A stretch of DNA of 12,468 nt from Alphaproteobacteria bacterium (GTDB lineage Bacteria; Pseudomonadota; Alphaproteobacteria; Sphingomonadales; Emcibacteraceae). Shown piece after piece: positions 7,440-12,468 of this stretch. Location of the stretch: assembly GCA_030432815.1 (NCBI GenBank), contig JAUILB010000054.1, positions 1 to 12,468 on the forward strand. Direction: 5' to 3'. Each line of letters begins with the position of its first letter. The stretch's first letter is position 1. Below the pieces are notes generated by a model. That model ran no database searches, was not told where the DNA came from, and saw only the letters and a list, made by a program, of their open reading frames with translations. The translations under genes and the position numbers were made by a program.

Positions 7440-8387
7440 ATGAGCAAAACTAATATGAACTTATATATTGCAAATCCGCGAGGTTTTTGTGCCGGTGTTG
7501 ACAGGGCTATTCAGATTGTAGAGATGGCCCTTGAGAAATATGGTGCACCTGTTTATGTGCGTCATGAAATCGTTCATAATAAATATGTGGTTGAAGGCTT
7601 ACAGAAACGGGGAGCCATCTTTGTTGATGAGCTTGATGAAGTGCCTACCGACAAACCAGTTGTCTTTTCGGCGCATGGCGTGCCTAAATCGGTACCGGCG
7701 GAAGCGGAAAAAAGAAAAATGCTGTATATTGACGCCACCTGCCCATTGGTTAGCAAAGTTCACCGTGAAGCAGAACGTTATGACAGGCAGAATGCTGAAA
7801 TTGTTATGATTGGTCATAAAGGACATCCCGAAGTTGTGGGAACCATGGGGCAGCTTAAAAAAGGGGCAATACATTTAGTTGAAAGTCCGGAAGATGTCGA
7901 AAAACTTGAATTGGCCAGCACTGACAATGTTGCCTATATTACACAGACAACCTTATCACTTGATGATACTTCTGAAATTATTACAGCTCTAAAAAGCAAG
8001 TACCCGTCTATTAAAGACCCTAAAAAGGAAGATATCTGCTACGCAACGACTAACAGACAAAACGCTGTAAAAGAGCTAGCAAAAGAAGTGGAATTAGTCT
8101 TGATTATTGGCGCACCAAATAGTTCCAATTCCCGTAGGTTGGTGGAGGTTGCCAGGAAAGTTGGATGTCGTTCAATGCTGATACAACGCGCCGCTGAAAT
8201 TGACTGGAATTGGTTTGAAGGCGTATCCGCTGTGGGAATTTCTGCGGGTGCTTCCGCGCCGGAAATCCTGGTTGAAGAAGTTATGAACGCGTTTAAAGAA
8301 AGATTTGAAACCAGCGTTGAAAATATTTTAACAATCGAAGAAAACGTTACATTTAAAGTTCCCGCCATTTTATTGAAGGAAAATTAA
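7440..8387 (+). CDS. ispH: 4-hydroxy-3-methylbut-2-enyl diphosphate reductase
   Basis: A 315-residue iron-sulfur enzyme for the last step of the MEP pathway, converting HMBPP to isopentenyl and dimethylallyl diphosphate in the cytosol. The three cluster cysteines are present: Cys17 (NPRGFCAGV), Cys101 (DATCPLV) and Cys200 (EDICYATTNRQ). The substrate-binding histidines His46 (EIVHN), His79 (SAHGVP) and His129 are in place, as is the catalytic Glu131 in GHPEVVGT. The length is normal and the N-terminus carries the usual short lead before the RGFCAGV motif. An AAGG at 7429-7432 precedes the ATG. The gene is followed after two bases by thrB, an arrangement common in Alphaproteobacteria. Confidence 0.97.
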   Translation: MSKTNMNLYIANPRGFCAGVDRAIQIVEMALEKYGAPVYVRHEIVHNKYVVEGLQKRGAIFVDELDEVPTDKPVVFSAHGVPKSVPAEAEKRKMLYIDATCPLVSKVHREAERYDRQNAEIVMIGHKGHPEVVGTMGQLKKGAIHLVESPEDVEKLELASTDNVAYITQTTLSLDDTSEIITALKSKYPSIKDPKKEDICYATTNRQNAVKELAKEVELVLIIGAPNSSNSRRLVEVARKVGCRSMLIQRAAEIDWNWFEGVSAVGISAGASAPEILVEEVMNAFKERFETSVENILTIEENVTFKVPAILLKEN

Positions 8388-8389
8388 TT

Positions 8390-9361
8390 ATGGCGGTCTA
8401 TACACATGTGAATGCAGAAGAGATTGAAAACTTTATTGCCGATTATAATATTGGCGAGGTGCTATCCTTTAAAGGCATAGCAGAGGGTGTTGAAAACTCA
8501 AATTATCTTCTTAGAACGACAAAAACCCAATATATATTAACACTTTATGAGAAACGAGTAGATGAAAATGATCTGCCTTTTTTCTTATCTCTTATGGAAC
8601 ATCTCGCCGCAAAAGGAATTAATTGTGCGACCCCCATCCCGGATAATCAGGGAAGAATACTAAAAAATCTGTGTGGCCGTCCGGCTGCGCTTATTGGGTT
8701 TTTAGACGGACTTTCAGTTATGCGACCTGATGTGGAACAATGCATGCAGTTGGGCACCGCCATGGCGCAAATGCATGTTGCCGCGGGGGATTTCATACTG
8801 AGACGTGAAAATAATCTGTCACTGGATGGATGGATTAGTCTTGCGGAAAAATGCGAAGATCGCGCTGATGAATGCAGCTTGGGGCTATCGGATATTATTG
8901 AGAATGAATTAGAATATCATAAGGAAAATTGGCCTCACCGTTTGCCAAAAGGAATTATTCATGCTGATCTTTTTCCGGACAATGTATTTTTTCTGGATGG
9001 CCGTTTATCGGGTTTGATTGATTACTATTTTGCCTGCTTTGATATCCTTTCCTATGATATTGCCATATCGATGAATTCATGGTGTTTTGAAAAGGATGGT
9101 TCTTTTAATGTGACCAAAGCGTCAAAGCTGATAGCAGGCTATAGTAATGTACGTAAACTTTCAGCAGAGGAAATTGAAGCACTGCCGATTCTTTGTCGCG
9201 GCGCTTCATTAAGGTTTTTGCTGACCCGTTTATATGATTGGCTGAACCGTGTTGAAGGCGCACTAGTAAAAACAAAAGACCCTCTTGAATATTTAAGGAT
9301 GCTTAAGTTTCATCAGACTGTTAAAAGTGCGGGCGAGTATGGCGTGGACATAAAAAAATGA
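8390..9361 (+). CDS. thrB: Homoserine kinase (type II, aminoglycoside-phosphotransferase fold)
   Basis: A 323-residue kinase that phosphorylates homoserine with ATP on the way to threonine. It belongs to the APH/choline-kinase-like ThrB family found in Alphaproteobacteria and pseudomonads, not the GHMP-type ThrB of E. coli. The N-terminal lobe contains GIAEGVENSNYLL (29-41), a glycine/asparagine nucleotide loop, and YILTLYEKR with the likely ATP-binding lysine (Lys55). The catalytic loop is HADLFPDNV (191-199), with Asp193 as the base and Asn198 as a metal ligand. The following IDYYFA supplies the metal-binding Asp211. The start has GAAGGAAA upstream, inside the end of ispH. The stop overlaps the rnhA start by four bases. 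Confidence 0.94.
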   Translation: MAVYTHVNAEEIENFIADYNIGEVLSFKGIAEGVENSNYLLRTTKTQYILTLYEKRVDENDLPFFLSLMEHLAAKGINCATPIPDNQGRILKNLCGRPAALIGFLDGLSVMRPDVEQCMQLGTAMAQMHVAAGDFILRRENNLSLDGWISLAEKCEDRADECSLGLSDIIENELEYHKENWPHRLPKGIIHADLFPDNVFFLDGRLSGLIDYYFACFDILSYDIAISMNSWCFEKDGSFNVTKASKLIAGYSNVRKLSAEEIEALPILCRGASLRFLLTRLYDWLNRVEGALVKTKDPLEYLRMLKFHQTVKSAGEYGVDIKK

Positions 9362-9798
9362 AAGAAATAATTATTTATACCGATGGTGCGTGTTCCGGAA
9401 ATCCTGGTCCTGGCGGTTGGGGTGCTTTAATTATTTATGGTGAAACGCGAAAAGAAATAATGGAAGGTGCCTTTGAAACAACCAATAATCGTATGGAACT
9501 TATGGCTGCGATTGAAGCCTTGAATATTCTTAAAGAACCCTGCAAAGTCAGTCTGCATACTGACAGTATTTATGTTAAAGACGGCATCACCAAATGGATT
9601 GAAAACTGGAAACAGAATGGCTGGCGGACGGCAGCCAGAAAACCGGTTAAGAATGCGGATTTGTGGCAGGCGTTAGATGAAGCCGTTTCCAGGCATAATA
9701 TTTCGTGGAATTGGGTAAAAGGTCACAATGGCGATGAAGGAAACGAACGTGCCGATGAGCTTGCCAATATGGGCCTTAATAATTACCGGATACTTTAA
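9358..9798 (+). CDS. rnhA: Ribonuclease HI
   Basis: A 146-residue endonuclease that cleaves the RNA strand of RNA-DNA hybrids, removing R-loops and primer remnants. All active-site residues of the E. coli enzyme have counterparts: Asp9 (YTDGACSGNPGPGGWG), Glu47 (NNRMELMA), Asp69 (HTDS), His123 (VKGHNGDEGNERAD) and Asp133. The basic-protrusion region near residues 80-100 (WIENWKQNGWRTAARKPVKN) is present, so this is the standard bacterial type. It overlaps thrB by ATGA and has only a weak Shine-Dalgarno, so translation is likely coupled to thrB. Confidence 0.97.
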   Translation: MKEIIIYTDGACSGNPGPGGWGALIIYGETRKEIMEGAFETTNNRMELMAAIEALNILKEPCKVSLHTDSIYVKDGITKWIENWKQNGWRTAARKPVKNADLWQALDEAVSRHNISWNWVKGHNGDEGNERADELANMGLNNYRIL

Positions 9799-10446
9799 AT
9801 GACTAGGGATGAGGTTTTCAAGGCAATAGATATTGCTGATATGGCTGCTTTAAAGGATATTCTGGATAAAAATCCTGAATTGGCGGCATGTCACAGTAAT
9901 GATGGTATGTCCGCAGTATTATTTTCGTTATATATTAATCAATCAGAGATCACTAATTTGATTTTGTCCTATGAACCGGCATTGGATATTTTTGATCTCG
10001 CTGCGTTAGGCGGGACAGCACAAATTTCCGCTCTGATAGCAGGTAATTCAAAGATTATTCACGAATATAATGGTGTTGGTTTTACGGCACTTCATATTGC
10101 CAGTTACTTTGGTCATGCCGATATTGTCACCCTTATTCTTGAAAATGATGGCGACATTGACAAACTTACCATGGATGGTAGCGATCTTACTGCTTTACAA
10201 AGCGCCATTTCAAATCTGAAGTATGATGTAGTTGATGTACTTCTAAAATTTAAGCCCAACATTAATGTCAAAATGCTTGGTGGATTTACACCGTTGATGA
10301 CAGCCGCGGCAATGGGGTCAAAAGAACTGGTTTTAAAATTGATTGAACATGATGCTGACAAAGCACTTGTCAGTGATGATGGTCGTGATGCAAAAGCGTT
10401 TGCTGAAGCCGCTGGCCATCAGGATATCGTAACAATTTTAAATTGA
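9799..10446 (+). CDS. Ankyrin-repeat protein of unknown function
   Basis: A 215-residue protein made almost wholly of ankyrin-like repeats. The clearest are residues 93-127 (starting VGFTALHIASYFGHADIV), 129-160 (LTALQSAISNLKYDVVDVLL) and 161-194 (GFTPLMTAAAMGSKELVLKL). Degenerate repeats occupy about 3-33, 35-61 and 64-92, and a partial last repeat (AFAEAAGHQDIVTIL) ends the protein. Ankyrin repeats are protein-binding scaffolds and imply no enzymatic activity. No signal peptide, membrane segment or extra domain is visible, so it is probably cytoplasmic. Its ATG abuts the rnhA TAA directly (TAAATG). I see no good Shine-Dalgarno, which suggests translation by coupling to rnhA. It is the last gene of the cluster. 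Its partner and role cannot be read from the sequence. Confidence 0.85.
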   Translation: MTRDEVFKAIDIADMAALKDILDKNPELAACHSNDGMSAVLFSLYINQSEITNLILSYEPALDIFDLAALGGTAQISALIAGNSKIIHEYNGVGFTALHIASYFGHADIVTLILENDGDIDKLTMDGSDLTALQSAISNLKYDVVDVLLKFKPNINVKMLGGFTPLMTAAAMGSKELVLKLIEHDADKALVSDDGRDAKAFAEAAGHQDIVTILN

Positions 10447-10473
10447 TTGCTAACCATCAAATCTAAAAAGACA

Positions 10474-10508
10474 AAAAAGCCCCCCTTCGTTTGAAGGGGG
10501 GCTGATTT
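10474..10508. terminator. Bidirectional intrinsic terminator between the ankyrin gene and the receptor gene
   Basis: A perfect 11-bp hairpin with six consecutive G-C pairs: AGCCCCCCTTC (10478-10488), loop GTTT, GAAGGGGGGCT (10493-10503). On the plus strand it is followed by GATTTTATAATT, and on the minus strand by TTTTTTGTCTTTTT, so it can end transcription from both convergent units. The better T-tract is on the minus (receptor) side. Confidence 0.88.
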
Positions 10509-10522
10509 TATAATTCCAGCAG

Positions 10523-10544
10523 GTGAGCAACCGAAGTTGCCCAC
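10523..10544 (-). other. UUCG-capped RNA hairpin downstream of the receptor gene
   Basis: In the minus-strand transcript GTGGGCAAC (10544-10536) and GTTGCTCAC (10531-10523) form a 9-bp stem with one G-U pair around the loop TTCG, closed by C-G. That cUUCGg tetraloop is an exceptionally stable RNA cap. On the plus strand the stem has an A-C mismatch instead, so the structure favours the receptor mRNA. It lies 15 bases after the stop codon and 19 bases before the terminator hairpin. Confidence 0.6.
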
Positions 10545-10559
10545 ATCACTTCCAATGAA

Positions 10560-12468
10560 TTAGAAGTTAGCTTTCACACGTGCGTAGTATGAACCACCTT
10601 GCCAGTCCATGCCGTCTGTCAGATACTGACGACCACGGGCTCCTGATGTTTCAACAACCAGAGGCTGACGTAGCGGATATGTATTCAGGATGTTATCCGC
10701 ACCAATTGTGACTTCAAACTGCTCGTTCACATTGTATGTAAGCGCCAGGTCGAAGAATACACGACCAGGGTTCTTATCAATGCGGTAAGCAGAAAGTGGC
10801 TCGTTAGAACCGATGAACACACCGTCAGCGTTCAGACCAGCGTTTGATTCACGTGTTGAACGGTAACGGGCACGACCCATTACATTCCACGCATCCTGAT
10901 CCCAGTTCACGGTAAAGGTACCACGATATGGTGCCTGATCATGTTCAGCGTTGAACAGGTTACGATCCGAGAGGTTATGCTCAAGGAACTCAACATCCAC
11001 ATGAGCTGCAGCAAGTACAAATCTCAGTGTGCCGCTTTCAAGGTCAACATTGTGTGTTGCCACAAACTCGACACCACGTACACGACGTGAACCTTCGTTT
11101 GTCAGGAAGTCAACACCGGTAAGCTGAGCAGCACCCTGGAAGCCAGAGTTTCTGATTTGCTCAAACTGTTGCGGGTAGTCTGTCACATCAAAGTCAGGTG
11201 TTGAAGCCAGAGAGTCACTAAGCTTGATCTGGAACACGTCAACTGTGATGTTTGTGCTGTCACCTGGTGTAAAGATGATACCGGCAGACAGGTTCTTCGC
11301 AATTTCAGGACCAACCTGTGCAATACCAAACACTTGTCCAGGGATACTATCAGGTGTGAAAGTACCTGTTTGTGTTTGTGAACCGTCAGCACGGAAACCT
11401 GTACGTACCTGCGTATTGTTCAACTGACCCACTGTTGGAGCGTGGAAGCCTGTAGAAGCGGCACCACGGATAGCAAGTAAGTCCTCAACAAGTTGGTAAC
11501 GTGTTGCGATTTTCCATGAGAAGTTATCACCAAAGTCTGTGAAGTCCTCATAACGACCGGCGATGCCGATGTTGAAGTCTTCAGTTACATCAGCTTCAAC
11601 GTCAAGATAAACAGCCCAGTTTGAACGGCTAGCTTCGAAACGGGTGTTCGGTGCAAAACCACCAAAACCGTCGGAGCTGTTGTTCAGACCACGACCGCCT
11701 TCAAGACCAAGGGCCATACCGGCAGTTGTTGCTGCAAATGTAGCCAAGCTAGGACCGGCAAGAGGACCCTGTATCCAGGAGTTTTCTTCACCGATGATGT
11801 TATAATAGCGGTCAGTACGGTATGTTGCACCGAACGCAACGTTCAGGTTGTCAACAGCGTCTGTGTCGATTGTCTTAACGAAGTCAAGACCTACCTGGCG
11901 CTCCAGGTTAACCTGGGAACCAATGTAGAAAGCTGTTTGTACGTTGTTGTAATCGATGCTGCCGTCAGCTGCCTGAGGCGCACCAAGTGACGGGTTGTGT
12001 GTGTCACTGATGCTGTTGTCAATGCGGCTGCGACCGATAGAGCCCCAAAGGTCATATTCAAGACCATTGTCAAACTCACCTTTGAAACCAACATAAGCAG
12101 CATGTTCCTGAAGGTCCATTTCATACCATGGGTTATATCCGTTTGGATGTGTTCTAAGACCTTCGAATGGTTCCTGTGCTACACCGTCAATAACCAATGG
12201 TGTACCATCAGGGTTAAGACCAAGCAGGTAGGCATTTTCAGCAAAAGCCTGTTGACCATTCAGATAGATATAGTCATTCATGCCGTAAGTAACCAGACGT
12301 GATGCACCGGAGTTACCACCAAGACCACCAAATGGGCCATCCGGTGAGTAACCACGCGGAAGACCGGCACGATAGTTAAATGGCTCTTTTACGTGCTTAC
12401 GGGCAAAAGTACCAAAGGCATATACAGAACTGCTTTCACCGATCTCCATTTCGGAGTTCCAGGTCACT
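10560..12468 (-). CDS. TonB-dependent outer-membrane receptor, beta-barrel part (partial, N-terminus outside window)
   Basis: About 635 codons of an outer-membrane active transporter, open to the right edge. A GTG at 12467-12465 is the first in-frame possible start, but the following VTWNSEMEIGESSSVYAFGTF already reads as barrel strands, so it is an internal valine. The signal peptide, TonB box and plug domain must lie beyond the edge. Visible barrel features are alternating aromatic strands, LAIRGAASTGFHAPTVGQLN, a GADNILNTYP motif near the end, and the terminal strand YYARVKANF. The final Phe is the outer-membrane assembly signal read by BamA. Ligand specificity cannot be judged: no plug and no adjacent uptake genes are visible. 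Codon choice favours AAC, TTC, TAC, CGT and GGT, which differs from the neighbouring genes and suggests strong expression. It converges on the ankyrin gene. Confidence 0.93.
   Translation of the reverse strand, partial: VTWNSEMEIGESSSVYAFGTFARKHVKEPFNYRAGLPRGYSPDGPFGGLGGNSGASRLVTYGMNDYIYLNGQQAFAENAYLLGLNPDGTPLVIDGVAQEPFEGLRTHPNGYNPWYEMDLQEHAAYVGFKGEFDNGLEYDLWGSIGRSRIDNSISDTHNPSLGAPQAADGSIDYNNVQTAFYIGSQVNLERQVGLDFVKTIDTDAVDNLNVAFGATYRTDRYYNIIGEENSWIQGPLAGPSLATFAATTAGMALGLEGGRGLNNSSDGFGGFAPNTRFEASRSNWAVYLDVEADVTEDFNIGIAGRYEDFTDFGDNFSWKIATRYQLVEDLLAIRGAASTGFHAPTVGQLNNTQVRTGFRADGSQTQTGTFTPDSIPGQVFGIAQVGPEIAKNLSAGIIFTPGDSTNITVDVFQIKLSDSLASTPDFDVTDYPQQFEQIRNSGFQGAAQLTGVDFLTNEGSRRVRGVEFVATHNVDLESGTLRFVLAAAHVDVEFLEHNLSDRNLFNAEHDQAPYRGTFTVNWDQDAWNVMGRARYRSTRESNAGLNADGVFIGSNEPLSAYRIDKNPGRVFFDLALTYNVNEQFEVTIGADNILNTYPLRQPLVVETSGARGRQYLTDGMDWQGGSYYARVKANF

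Noticed and set aside
12465..12467. GTG as the start of the TonB-dependent receptor
   Set aside because: The residues after it are already beta-barrel sequence; a real receptor needs a signal peptide and plug domain, so the gene continues past the edge.
1..12468. Mobile elements, CRISPR arrays, toxin-antitoxin or phage-defence genes
   Set aside because: No transposase, integrase, regularly spaced repeats, tRNA attachment site or defence-type domain was seen on either strand. All long frames belong to ordinary metabolic, membrane or uptake functions.

Overview
The window comes from a chromosome of fairly low GC content that looks alphaproteobacterial. The adjacency of ispH, a kinase-fold (type II) thrB and rnhA, the two-subunit glycine decarboxylase P-protein and the large TonB-dependent receptor all fit that class, perhaps a marine lineage such as Kordiimonadales or a relative. 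The placement below class level is inference from gene content only. There is no sign of a mobile element, CRISPR array, tRNA or rRNA, and no broken gene.

Layout, left to right. (1) A plus-strand pair: the last 36 codons of an unidentified gene, possibly a beta-lactamase-type serine hydrolase, runs by a TAATG overlap into a cupin protein of the thiol (cysteine) dioxygenase type. It ends at a strong bidirectional hairpin terminator. (2) A minus-strand glycine cleavage operon, read right to left as gcvT-gcvH-gcvPA-gcvPB (5170 down to 740). A tandem glycine riboswitch (about 5222-5393) and a sigma-70-like promoter (5407-5434) precede it. (3) A divergent plus-strand cluster sppA-ispH-thrB-rnhA-ankyrin protein (5541-10446). 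From ispH on, the genes are spaced 2 bases apart, overlapped by 4 bases or directly abutted, so they are probably one operon. It ends at a perfect 11-bp hairpin. (4) A convergent, minus-strand TonB-dependent receptor, cut by the right edge of the window.

How the parts work together: the gcv operon encodes the T, H and both P subunits of the glycine cleavage system, which splits glycine into CO2, ammonia and methylene-tetrahydrofolate. The shared L protein is not in the window. The riboswitch would make expression depend on glycine. The sppA cluster is a housekeeping mixture: membrane peptide degradation, the last step of the MEP isoprenoid pathway, threonine synthesis and R-loop/primer removal, plus one ankyrin protein of unknown role. 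The receptor imports an unknown ligand across the outer membrane.

I see no convincing previously undescribed system. The points most worth a second look are the sequence at the gcvT ribosome binding site that duplicates one strand of the second riboswitch aptamer, the overlapping divergent gcv/sppA promoters, the active-site residues of the cupin dioxygenase, the ankyrin gene abutting rnhA, and the UUCG hairpin behind the receptor gene.
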